A stretch of DNA of 46,140 bases from Nonomuraea sp. SBT364 (lineage in GTDB: Bacteria > Actinomycetota > Actinomycetes > Streptosporangiales > Streptosporangiaceae): assembly GCF_001083785.1 (NCBI RefSeq), contig NZ_LAVL01000062.1:1-46140 (forward strand). Reading direction: 5' to 3'. Positions 1 to 12,200 of the stretch are shown piece after piece (position 1 is the first letter of the stretch; every line of letters starts with the position of its first letter). The position numbers and the translations under genes are program-made. Below the pieces are notes generated by a model that searched no databases, had not been told where the DNA came from, and worked only from the letters and a program-made list of their open reading frames with translations.

Positions 1-244
1 GGGGCGCCGGGGGTTTCGGTCAGGGTTTCGCCCGGGTGGGCGTCGATGGCGCGTGGCCGCTACCGGGGAACCGGCAGCGGGGAGGGGGCCGATACCGCGC
101 CCGCCGGTGGGGACGGAGCGTCACCGGCGCACCGCACAGGAGGCTGGGCCGGTGACTCCTTGCATCAAAGTTGTCACCACTTGGATGGATGGCCCTTCTT
201 CCCGCGATCGGCGAGCATGAGGCGGCCGAATCGGGGGCTGATTC
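1..244. other. Leader region upstream of the Tc-A gene
   Basis: No convincing gene is seen here. Plus-strand frames are open from the window edge but their translations are low-complexity Arg/Gly/Pro and match nothing I recognise, so the tail of an upstream gene cannot be proved or excluded. An in-frame TGA at 239-241 sits just before the Tc-A start codon and fixes 245 as the earliest possible start. A G-rich stretch (232-237) could act as a weak ribosome-binding site. No clear -35/-10 pair was found. Confidence 0.4.
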
Positions 245-3200
245 ATGGAGGGGGCCTTCCGCGTGCGCAGTGACGCCTCGTTGCCGAGCCACGAACGTCT
301 TTTCGGGCAACTCGATCTGCGGGCGGGGGACGAAGCCCGCTCCGTCTACTCACCCGCCGCCTACCTGACCGATCTGCTCACGTTCCTGCGGGAGACGTTC
401 CACGACGTCTCCCTGCTGCGGCGGCGGCCGGGCCTGGGGCAGGTCACGCTGGACGAGGAGAACACCTTCACTCCCGTTCCGTATCTCGACGTGGTCAACG
501 AGGTGCTCGAAGCGCTCGTCGGCGAGCGGCCGTACGAGCGGCTGGCGGAGCTGAAGCATCCGCACGGGCTGCCGTTCTCGCTGGACGCGGCGCGGTTCAC
601 CACGTACCTGCGGCGTCTGGGGACGGATCCGGTCGAGTTCTATCGGCTGTTCGCGGCCTCCGTGGATCGCGACAGGGTGGCCCGTGACTATCTGGGGCTG
701 ACGGCGAAGGACGCCGAGCTCGTCTCTGTCGAGCGGCCGCACGAGGCCGGGCTGGCCGAGGCGTACGGGCTGGCGGACGGGGAGCCGGTGTCGGTGTTGT
801 GCGATGTCGGGCGGTTTCTGGCCGCGACGTCGCTGACCGGCGATGAGCTGCGTGAACTGTTGTACCAGGACCCGGAGCCGGGGCGTTCGCGCGGCGGGTT
901 CTGGGTGCATCAGGGCGCCGTCGTCGAGGTGGGGCCCGATGACCGTACGCTCGTGCTGCGCGACGGCGGCGGCGAGCCGCCCCGGGAGTGGTTCGATCGC
1001 GCGCACCGGTTCGTCCGGCTGGCCCGCCGGGCGGGGTTGTCGTTCACGGATCTCGACCGGGTGGCCGCGGCGATCTCGCCGGGGCTGGAGCCGGTGGCGC
1101 TGCGCGCCGTCGCCGCGGCGGCGCACCTGCATCGTACGCATGACGTGCCGTTCGAGCTGATCGAGGCGCTCATCACCCGGACGCTGCCCGGCGAGGCCGA
1201 GGACGAGCCGTTGCCGGCCGGGGACATTCTCGCGCCGCAGAACCGCGCCTACCGCCGCCGGGTGGCACGTGCCATCGGGCTGGCCGAGCCGGAGGTCGCC
1301 GAGGTGGTCCGGCGTCTGCGCGCACGCTACGCGGGGCCGTTGGAGGAGAGCCCGTTCGACCGGGGCGTCACCCGGTCCGGCCTGGTGGTGCTCAACCGGG
1401 TGGCCCGGCTGACCGGCGCGCTCGGGATGCCGGTCGCGGAGCTGTTCGCGGTGCTGGCGGCGCTGGAGGCCGATCCAGCCATCGAGCGCCACTCGACCTT
1501 CCCGGTGCTGCCGGTGCTCGACGGCCGCTCGGGCGACATCCACCGCATGCTCGAACGGGACGACGACCCGGCCGCCTCGCTCTGGCTGGCGCAGACGATG
1601 TTCGAGGTCGTGGCCTGGATGCGGCTGTGGGGGTTCGCGGGTGAGGATCTCGCCTCGATCCTCGGCGAGCCGGCGACGCCGGAGTCGGAGGAGGAGCAGG
1701 CCCAGGTGATCGCGGGGATCGCCGAGCGGTTCGCGGACGTGGCGCTGACGCCCGCGACGCTGGTGTCGGACCGGTTCGACGAGCGGGCCGCCCGGGTGCT
1801 GTACGAGGTGCTGGCCACCTACCGGGACGGGGTGGTGTCACCGCACGACCCGCGCGTGCTGCGTCCGGAGCCGGGAGCGGTGGCCGCGGCGGCGCGCGAC
1901 GCCGTGGACCGGCTCGGGGTGCTGTCCGGGCGGGACTTCCTGGGGCTCGGGCTGGGCGACCGGCTGGCCGTCAAGATCTTCGCCAATCTGGTGATCCGGG
2001 GCGTCGTCCAGGCCGACGGGCTGCTCACCTCGGAGGACCTGCCCGCCCGGCTGATCCTGGCCGGGGACTTCTCCCCGTACCGGGACACCGTGTTCGGCGC
2101 CGTCGCCCAGCTCGAAGGCGGCTTCTACCCCTCCGACCTGGCCGCCGCCCTGCCACGGCTGACCGAGGCCGACCGGGGCGAGCTCTACGACAACCTGGTG
2201 CACAACGGCTATCTCACCATGGAGGGCGAGGTCCTCGACCCGGAGCTGTTCGCCGATCCCGGGCAGGCCGCCGGTCTCCGCGTCAACGCGCCGCTCGACG
2301 ACGTCGCGCCCGCCGTGCTGGCCCTGCTGAAGAAGCGGGTCGCGGACTACCGCAAGGCCCGGATCACGCTCGACCCGGCCGCCTTCGCCGAGCTGAACCT
2401 GACCGGCGAGCAGTTCGCCGCGCTCACCGAGAGCCTGCGCTTCAACGGGATCGTCGACGCGAACGGCGCCTATCGCGACAAGACCGCGCTCGCCACGCTC
2501 GACCTCGCCGGCCTGGGCCTGGCCCTGGAGTTCCACCCGGTCCGGCGGACCGTGCTGGAGGCGATGAAGGCGCAGCTCGCGGCCGCCCGGGCGGAGGCGT
2601 ACCTGGTCACTCCGGACGACCTGGCCGGCCTGGCCGACGAGGCCATGGCCGCGCGGGTGGCCGCCCGGCTGGCGGCCGAGGTCACCGACCAGGGCCGTGT
2701 CAGGGAGGAGGTACGGCACGAGTTCGGCGACCCCGAGGGCACCCTCGACCTGGGCGAGGGCTTCACCGGCGAGGACGGGGAGCTGGTCTTCGAGCGCATC
2801 GCGGGCATCCTGCGCGCGCAGGCGCCCTACCGGCTCGACCTCGACGCCGTCACCGCGCTCGGCTTCGACGACGACGAGCGCGCGCAGCTCGTCGCGATGC
2901 TCGTCGAGGCCGGTCACCTGACCGGGTCGCTCGCGGTGCCCGAGCGGCGGCTGGCCTACTTCCGCACCGTCACCAGCGCGCTCGACTTCACCCTGCCCGG
3001 CCTCGACGACTACGCCAGGGACGTGTTCTTCCTGCTGCACGCGGTGGCCAGGGAACAGGCGGCGGCCGTCACCGAGGTGGCCGGCGCGCTGGGCGAGCTG
3101 GCCGCGCGTCAGCGCGACACGCTGCACACCCTGCTCCAGGACGGGTTCGGCGTGTCCGGCCCGGTCGTCGAGGCGATCGGCGCGGCCGTCGCGCCGGGCG

Positions 3201-6200
3201 GGCTCGACGTGCTGGTGGTACCCGCGCTCGGCGACCGCGACGGCGGCGACGGCGGCGACGGCGGAACGGGCGCCGCCGGGCCGGACTTCCGGCGGGTGTA
3301 TCGGCGGCTGCGGCGCTTCGCGCGGCTGGCCGCGAAGCTCGGGCTGGACGCCGACGAGGTCGCCGTGGCCTTCCGTGACCAGGACCTGGCCGGCAAGTTC
3401 CCCGAGCCGCTGACCCTGCCACCCGGCCACGACCGTGTCGACGCGCTGCTGACCGGCCACGACGGGCTGATCTACACCTTCCACGGCGACGTCTTCCGGA
3501 CGTACTCCGCCCGCACGATGGCCCTGGCCGACTCCCGCGACAGGCCGCTGACGGATCTGTCGCCGCACTTCGCGGGGCTGTCCGCGGTCGACGCCGCCTT
3601 CACCCTGCCGGACGGCACCGAGTGGATCGTCGGCCGGGGCTCCGGCGACGTCTCCTCGTGCTTCACCCGGGAGCCCGGCGGCACCCGATGGGCGCCGAAG
3701 GAGCAGGTGTGGGGCAAGGTCCGCAACAACTTCGCCGCCCCCAAGAAGATCGACGGCGCCTACGTCGACCCCGAGGGCCGCACCCACCTGTTCGCCGGCG
3801 ACCAGTACGTGCGCTACTCGGGCGACGACTTCAGCTACGCCGACGAGGGCTTCCCCCGGCCGATCACCGAGTGGTGGCAGGGCGGGACGCCGCTCCCCGA
3901 GACGTTCCGGGACGCGGTCGACGCCGCGTTCCACGGCCACGACGGGCGCACGTACGTGCTGTCCGGCGACCGCGCCTTCGACGGGGTGAGCGAGCGGCCG
4001 CTGGCCGAGCGGTGGGGCCGGGTGCGCAACGCGTTCGACGGCGCCGAGCGGATCGACGCCGCCTACTCCGACGCTGAGGGCTATCTGCTGTTCCGCGGCG
4101 ACCAGGTGGCGCGCTACACCGATTGCCCGGAGAACGACGGCGTCCGGGTGGCCGAAGGCTACCCGCGGCGGATCGAGTCGTGGCGGGCGGATGTGCCGGT
4201 CGAGTTCGAGAGCGGCGTCGAGGCGGCCTTCGAGGACGGCACCGGCACCCTGCACCTGTTCAAGGACGGCAAGACCGTCGCGCTGCGCCCGCTCCCGGGC
4301 GAGGGGACGACGGCCACGGCGAGCCCGGACAACACCGACAGTGCCGACAGTGCCACCAGTGCCGGCGGGGTGACGCCGACCGCCGGCCGGTGGGGGCTGC
4401 TGGCCGACGTGCTGCCGGAGGGCCGGGTGGACGCCGCGTTCGTCGCGCTCGACGGCAGGACGTACCTGTTCAGCGGTGATCGCTACATCCGCTACTCCGG
4501 CGCTGACTACTCGGTCGTGGACGCCGGCTACCCGCGGGCCGTCAGCGGCGACTGGGGCGGCCTGGACCGGGTGGACGCCGCGTTCGCCATGGACGGGGCG
4601 GCGCATCTGTTCGGTCCGGCCGGGCTGATCCTGGATCTGCCGGCCGACTTCGGGGCCGGGCTGGAGGAGGGGGCCTGCTCGCCCGCGCTCCGCCGCCGTC
4701 TGCGGGACCACGGTGTGGTGGTGCCCCCGGACGCCATCGTGACCGCCGTCAAAACCGAGACGCCCGCCGGAACCGAGACCGCCGCCGGAACCGAGACCGC
4801 CGTCGAGGCAGGGGCCGGGGCCGCGGGTGGGTGGCGGGTGACGGACGAGCGCGGCATCGTGCTGACCATCCGCCGCGCCGGCGACCGCGTCCGGGTGTAC
4901 GGCGACGACACCCCGTTCTACGTGCGCTACTCCAGCGGCGACCACACCAGACCGGACGAGGGCTACCCCAAACCGCTGGCGGACAACTGGCTGAACCTGC
5001 CCGACTCGTTCACCGGCGTCGACGCGGTCTTCACCGGGCGCGACAACCGGACCTTCCTGTTCAGCGAGGGCCGCTTCGTCGTCTTCGACAACCGGCACCG
5101 CTGGTGGTCGGAGCCGATGAGCCTGGACAAGCACTGGGACAGCATCCCGTTCGGCCACGTCGACGCGGCGTTCGCCGGCAGGGACGGCAGGACCTACGTC
5201 TTCTCCGGCGACCAGTACGTCCGCTACTCGACGGCGGACCACACGCGGATCGACGACCGTTATCCGGCGGCCACGGCGAACTTCTGGGGCAACGTCGTCA
5301 ACACGATCCAGCGCACCGGCCGGGTGGACGCCGCCCTGGTCATGGACGTGACCGAGAAGGCCGACGGCGCCGACGTCACCCGCACCTACACGTACCTGTT
5401 CTCGGGCGGCCAGTACGTCCGCTATCGCGACCACGACTACCGGTTCGTCGAGGACGGCTACCCGCGCGCCCTGTCGTCGCTGCGCGAGGAGCCGAGGCTC
5501 GGCGGACTGAAGGTCACGCTGGACGGCGTGGACGCGGCGTTCGCCGACCGGCGCACCGTCTACCTGTTCCGGGGCGGCCAGTGGCACGCCGTCTCCGACG
5601 GCCTCTACCGGGCCTACGACCTGCCCGGCATCACGGCCGCGTACATCGACCAGGGCTCGGTGGTGGCGCGGACGGGCGAGGGCTGGCGGCGGCAGCACGC
5701 GCTGGAGGGACCGGCGCGCGACGAGCCGGTCCGGCCGCCGGCGCTGCGGACCGTCCCGGAGGACTACCGCGGCGACCTCGACGCGGTGCTGACCGGCGCT
5801 GACGGGAACACGTACCTGTTCAAGGGGCTGATGTGCTTCGACACGGCCGTCGGCAGGGATTACCCGCTCGACGAGGAGTGGGGCCGCCCGCGTAACACGA
5901 TTTATCAGGACAACGCGGTCGACGCCGCCTTCGTGGGCCGCGACGGCAGGACGTACCTGTTCAGCGGCGACCAGTTCGTCGTCCACAGCGACTCGGCGGA
6001 ATTGATCGACGGCGAGCCGAAGCCCATCGCCGAGCACTGGGGCGGGCTGAAGAGCGTCGCGCTGGCCTACCACCGCGACCGCACGACGTACGTGTTCGAG
6101 CACCCGGAGCCCGGAGGGGCGATGCGTTACCTCGTCTACACCGGTGACGAGGGCGCCTACGACAGGCCGGACCCCGACTATCCGGCGCTCACGGACGAGA

Positions 6201-9200
6201 CGTTCTGGAAGGCTCCGGACGGGTTCCCCATGCCGGACGCGGTGCTGTTCGAGAACCGGACGATGGTGCTGCTGAGCGGCGAGCGCTGCGTGCAGTTCAG
6301 CGAGGGCACCGGCCAGTGGTCGCATCCGCGGCCGATCGAGCGTCTGTGGCGCGGCTTCGACGTCGCGCCGGGCGACCGGCTGAGGACCGCCTTCACCGGG
6401 GCCGACGGGGCGACGCACTTCTTCTTCACCGAGACCTTCACCACCTACGCGGACCGGACGTTCACCCCGCCGGTCCCGATCCGCGACCGGTGGGGCCGTT
6501 CGGTCAATCCGTTCGGCTCTGCGGTCGACGCGGCGGTGGTCTTCGGCGGGCACACGTACCTGTTCGGCGGCGGCCGGTACGTCCGCTACACCGGGCCCGG
6601 CTACCGCTACGTCGATCCCGGCTACCCCAAGCCCGTCGTGCGCGAGCTGCGCAGGGAGCCGGCGTTCGCGGGGCTGCCCGAGGCGTTCGACGAGGCGGCG
6701 GCCCGCCACGGCGTCGGCGCGGCCGTCGCCAACGGCCGCACCGCCTGGCTGGTCACCGGCGACGTCGTGCACGCCGTCTCGGTCAAGCCGGCCGCGACGT
6801 ACCCGATCGGCCTGCTGGGCAGGGTGCGCAACACGATCGCCGACCGCGGCCGGGTCGACGCGGCGCTGGTCCGGGACCGGCACACCTTCCTGTTCTCCGG
6901 CGACCAGTACGTCCGCTACACCGGCGCCGACTACCTGTACGTGGACGAGGGCTACCCGCGCACGATCGAGGACGACTGGGGGCCGCTCCCGGACGAGTTC
7001 GGGAACGGCGTCGACGCCGCCTTCCACAAGGACGGCAAGATCTACTTCTTCAAGGGCGACCGGTTCACCGAGGACGGCGCCGAGGACGGCGTCGCCGCCC
7101 GGTTCGGCCGCGTCCGCAACACGTTCACGACCGCGCCGCTCGACGCGGCGTTCACCGGGCGCGGGGGCGAGCTGTACGCCTTCGCCGGGGACCAGTACGT
7201 CCGCTATGCCCCCGGCAGCCTCGACCACGTCGAGCAGGGCTACCCGCGCACGATCGACGACGACTGGGGCGATCTGCCACAGACCTTCGAGGAGGGCATC
7301 ACCGGCGCCTTCACGCTCGGCGAGGCCGTCTACCTGGTCAAGGACGACCAGTACGTCCGCTACTCGGGCCGGCTGGACGTGATCGACCGCACCTTCCCGC
7401 AGCTGTTCCGGCACCGCTGGTCGGAGGCGGCCGACTACCGCCTGACCGACGTGCACACCGTCGTCGCGTTCGCCGATCTCAACCGGCGCCACCCCGGCCT
7501 GGCCGGGATGCTGGCCAAGGGGGCGGCCGACCCGTACGGACGGTTGTGCGAGCTGTTCCCGTGGGACCCGGACGAGCTGCGCTGGGCCAAGCGCAACGCG
7601 GGCCTGATCACCGAGTTCCCGGCGGAGGAGCACCGCTTCGACATCGAGTTCCTGCTCAAGCTCGACCACCTGTTCGCAGTCGCCGCCAGGATGGGCGCCG
7701 GCCCGTCGGCGCTGTACGGCGCCACCCCTGCCACGCTGGAGGCGCTGCTGCCCGAGGCGGCGGTCCCGCTCGCCCGCGACGACCTCAACGTGCTCAGGCG
7801 CGACGCGCTCGTCCCGGCGGTGCTGCACCTGCACCCGGAGCTGGCCACCGCCGCCGAGATCTACGAGCACGCCCTCATCGACGTCGGGATGGGCCGGGAG
7901 GCCACCACCTCGCGGGTGCGCGAGGCCATCTCCGCCACCCAGCTCTACCTGCACCGCTACCTGCTGGACCTGGAGGAGCTGAGCTCCGGGGAGGACGTCA
8001 AGCCGAAGCTGCGCACCTGGTGGCAGTGGCTGAGGAACTACCGGATCTGGGAGGCCAACCGGAAGGCCTTCCTCTACCCGGAGAACTACCTGCGCCCCGA
8101 GCTGCGCGACACCAAGACGCCGGCGTTCCGCGACCTGGAGGACGACCTGCTGCAGGGCGAGATCACCGCCGACGCGGTGCAGCGCGCCTACAAACGCTAC
8201 CTCGACGAGTACACCGAGGTCAGCCGCCTGACCATCGCCGGCGCGTACGTCTACCGGGCCGACGACGACGCCGACGGCACCCGTCAGCTCGTCCTGTTCG
8301 GGCTCACCCGCACCGATCCGCGCCGCTGGTACTTCCGGGAGGCGGAGTTCCGCGACGGCGACCGGCTGTCGGCGAGCTGGGAGCCGTGGCAGCGGGTCGA
8401 CGTGCAGATCGACGCCGACCGCGTCGACCCCGTGCACGCCTTCGGCCGCGTCTTCGTCTTCTGGAGCCTGGTGGAGGCGGTCGCGCCGGAGGACACCGGC
8501 AAGACCGTCATCACCACCACGAGCGACGGCGACCGGCAGAGCGTCTCCGCGCCGCCGCCCGGGCACCGGGTGCGGATCTACTACTCCTTCCAGAATCTCA
8601 ACGGCGAGTGGGTGGCCCCGCAGGCGCTGCCGCCCGGCCCGCTGCACGACGGCCTCATCAGCACCGGGCCGCTGTTCGTGCAGGCGTCGGCCACCGTCCC
8701 GGGGTCGGGCACGCACGACTCGATCGTGGTGTCGTGCCCGTACACGATCGGCGAGGACTCCTACGACGCCTCGTACGTGCTCACGCCCGAGCTGTACGCC
8801 ATCCCGATCTCCGCGCCGGCGCGGCCGGCCAAGCTGATCGACCTCGGCAAGGTGTTCGCCGAGCCGGTCGGCGGCGTGGTCCGGTTCAACATGCCGGCCG
8901 GTTCGGCCGACGGGCCCTGGTTCAGCATCGACCACAAGGGCGGCAGCTTCCTGGTGCGGCCGGTCATCGCCGACCCGGGCGAGGACCCGCCGGTGCTGGA
9001 GCTCAAGGGCAACGGCCACCGGCTGCCCGACAGGCAGGGCCTCGGCGCGGCCTTCGAACGCGACGGCACCCGCTGGTTCTTCGACAACCTGGCCGGCGAG
9101 TTCCTGGTCACCAAGCCGGTCGGGCCGCTGAAGACGACCGGCGAGCCGACCGCGGCCCGCTGGGGCAACGTGCCCGACGGCAGGCTGGGCGGCACCGGCC

Positions 9201-12200
9201 GGGTCGACGCGGTGCTGGTGCGGGGCGAGCACACGTACGTGTTCAGCGGCGGCGAGTACTACCGCTATCAGGGACGCCTGGTGGACCGGCAGATGGACGT
9301 GGGCTACCCCCGGCAGCTCGGTTCCGGCACCGGCTTCCCGCACTGGACCTCGATCGACGCCGCCTTCACCTTCGACGGCGCCGAGTACTTCGTCAACGGC
9401 GACGGCTACGTCCAGCGTGACGTGACGACCGGCCTGTTCGGTCAGCCCGGCCGGGCGCGCGACAAGTGGCCGGTGCCGGACAAGAGCCGCATCCGGACCG
9501 CGCTGGTGAAGGGCTCCACACTGTTCCTGATCTTCGGATCCACGTACACGAAGCTGGCGAACGGCCGCCGCGAGGAGGACGGCTATCCGCGGCCGCTCAA
9601 GGACAACCCCGACGGCCTGCCGCCCGAGATCAGCGCGGCGGCCGACGTGAACGGCGTCCCGTACTTCTTCGGCGAGGACACCTTCACCGTGGGCGGCGAC
9701 CCGGCCCGGCACCCGAACCGCGCGCTCGGGAAGATCGCGACGGTGCTCAACACGACGGGCGTGGTCGACGCGGCGTACGTGTCGGGCGAGAAGCTGTTCC
9801 TCACCAGCGGCCTGGAGTACTACCGCTACGCCCTCGACGGGACGGACGTCCCGCTGCTGGCGGAACCCGGCTACCCGAAGCCGCTGCCTCGGCCGGTGAG
9901 GGCGGTCTTCCAGCGCGGCGACCAGCGCTACGTCTTCAGCGGTGAGGACTACACCGTCATCCCGGCCACCGATGAGCTGTCCGGGCTGCGGGACTTCATC
10001 CCGATCGAAGGCAACTGGGGGTCGCTGCCGCCCGGCTTCGCCGCGAGCTGCACCGGCTCGATGGACACGCCGTCGGCCCTCTACCTGTTCCTCGGCAGCC
10101 GGTACGTGGTGCACGCCAAGGCGGGCGCGGTGCCGCGCCCGTACGAGTACACCGCGCTGCCGCACGAGATCGTCCGGCTGACCTCCAGCACGGCGTTCGA
10201 GCTGAACCGCAAGCTCCTGGTCGGCGGTGTGCGGACACTGCTGGCGCCCGAGACGCAGGAGATCGACGAGCTGCCCGCCTTCACCACCGGCGACGCCGGC
10301 TCGACCTCGATCAAGGTGCAGCCGGAGGTCGCCGGCGTGCCGGTCAGCACCCACCTGGACTTCCAGAGCGCCAACGGCCGCTACTACTGGGAGATCTTCT
10401 TCCACGCGCCGCTGCTCATCGCCCAGGCGCTGAACGCCGCGCAGCGCTTCGCCGACGCCAAGACGTGGTACGAGTACGTCTTCGACCCGACGGAGCAGGA
10501 CCGCTACTGGAGGTTCCTGCCGTTCCTGGCGATCGACCTGCGGGCGCTGGCCGCCGGCTGCTGGGCCGACCTGGCGAACCTGCCGCCGGACACCGGCGCG
10601 CTGCTGCGGCCGGTCCTGGACGACGTCGAGTCGCTGGCCCCCGTCTTCGAGCACGCCCGCAAGGCCACGCCCGCTGACCTGGCGCTGCTCGACGGGCTGG
10701 CCGATCGGGTGCGGGCGTTCGAGGACATCGGGCGGCTCCGCGAGAAGATCGGCATGATCGCCCGGCTGCGCCGCCAGTACGACCTGATGGGCGACCACGA
10801 CGCGCTCCTGAAGGCCTACCGGGACGACCCGTTCGACCCGCACGCCATCGCGGAGCTGCGCCCTGTCTCCTACCGCCGGGCCGTGGTGATGGCCTACGTC
10901 GACAACGTGCTCGACTGGGGCGACCTGCTCTTCCGCCAGCACACGATGGAGAGCCTGGACGAGGCCAGGATGCTCTACCTCCTGGCCCACGACCTGCTCG
11001 GCAGGCGCCCGCAGAGCGCCGGCCCGCGCCACCTGCAGGAGGCGAAGAGCTACGACGAGCTCGGCCCGCTCACGACCCCGGGCCCGGAGGCCGAGGTCGT
11101 CACGGCGGGCGGCACCCTGCTCGACGGCATGGGCGCCATCCACCGGGGCGTGGCCGACGGCTACTTCTTCATCCCCGGCAACACGCTGCTGGGCGACTAC
11201 TGGGACCGCGTCGAGGACCGGCTGCGCAAGATCCGGGCCTCACTCGACTTCCTGGGCGTCAGCCGGCCGCTGCCGCTGTTCGAGCCGCCCGCCGACGTGA
11301 TGGCGCTGGTCCGCGGCGCCTCGGCCGGGCTGACTCCCGGCCAGGTCACGGCCGGGCAGGCGGCGCCGGTCCCGCACCACCGGTTCGGCTTCCTGCACCG
11401 CAAGGCGCAGGATCTCGCCGACCGGCTGCGCGGCTTCGGCGGCGAGCTGCTGGGGGTGCTCGAACGCCGTGACGCCGAGGAGCTGACCCTGCTGCAGACC
11501 CGGCAGGAGAGCGTCATCAGGGACCTGACCCGGGCCGTGCGCGAGGCCCAGGTGGCGGCGGCGACGCAGACCCTCGCCCAGTACGAGGCGGCCCGCGACG
11601 CCGCCGCGGATCGGCAGAAGCACTACGAGAAGCTCATCGAGACCGGGCTCACCCCGCTGCAGCAGTCGCAGATCCGCGCGATGACCGACGGCGTCAACTC
11701 GCACTTCGCCGCCGTCGGCCTGAAGATCGGCGCCACTCTCGCCTATGCCGCCCCGCAGGTGCTGGCCGGACCGTTCATCCTGGGCACCATGATCGGCGGC
11801 GAGCAGGTCGGCAAGGTCCTGGAAGTCGGCTCCGAGATCGCGCAGACGCTCGGCGAGGCGTTCAGCGTCCTCGGCGAGCTGTACGGGGTCCGCGTCGAGC
11901 AGGAACGCCAGGAGGGCGACTGGAACTTCCAGGTCGTGCAGGCCAGGGCTGACCAGCGCGAGCTGGCCCGCCAGATCGCCGCCGGCGAGGCGAGCCTGGC
12001 CGCGGCCAGGAAGGAGCTGGACATCGCCGATCAGGAGATCGCCGACCTGGAGGCCGTGGCCACCTTCCTCACGGGCAAGTTCACCAACTCCGAGCTCTAC
12101 CAGTGGAAGGCGGGCCGCCTGGCGGCGCTGTACTTCGCCTCCTACGGGCTGGCGCACGAGACCGCGAAGGCGGCCGAGCGCGCCTACCAGTACGAGCGGG

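Noticed and set aside
1..273. Plus-strand frame open from the window edge
   Set aside because: Could be the tail of an upstream gene, but the translation shows no motif and it would overlap the Tc-A start.
6316..9420. Plus-strand open frame of about 1000 codons within Tc-A in another frame
   Set aside because: Arg/Pro/Gly-rich nonsense; the Tc-A frame holds all recognisable motifs.
3430..10190. CRISPR array or DNA-level tandem repeat in the Tc-A gene
   Set aside because: The repeats are protein-level hemopexin units with diverged DNA; there are no identical short repeats with unique spacers.
1838..11143. Minus-strand open frame of about 3100 codons opposite the Tc-A gene
   Set aside because: Translation is Val/Arg/Gln/Gly-rich without any domain; it is the usual shadow of strong third-position GC bias in the sense gene.
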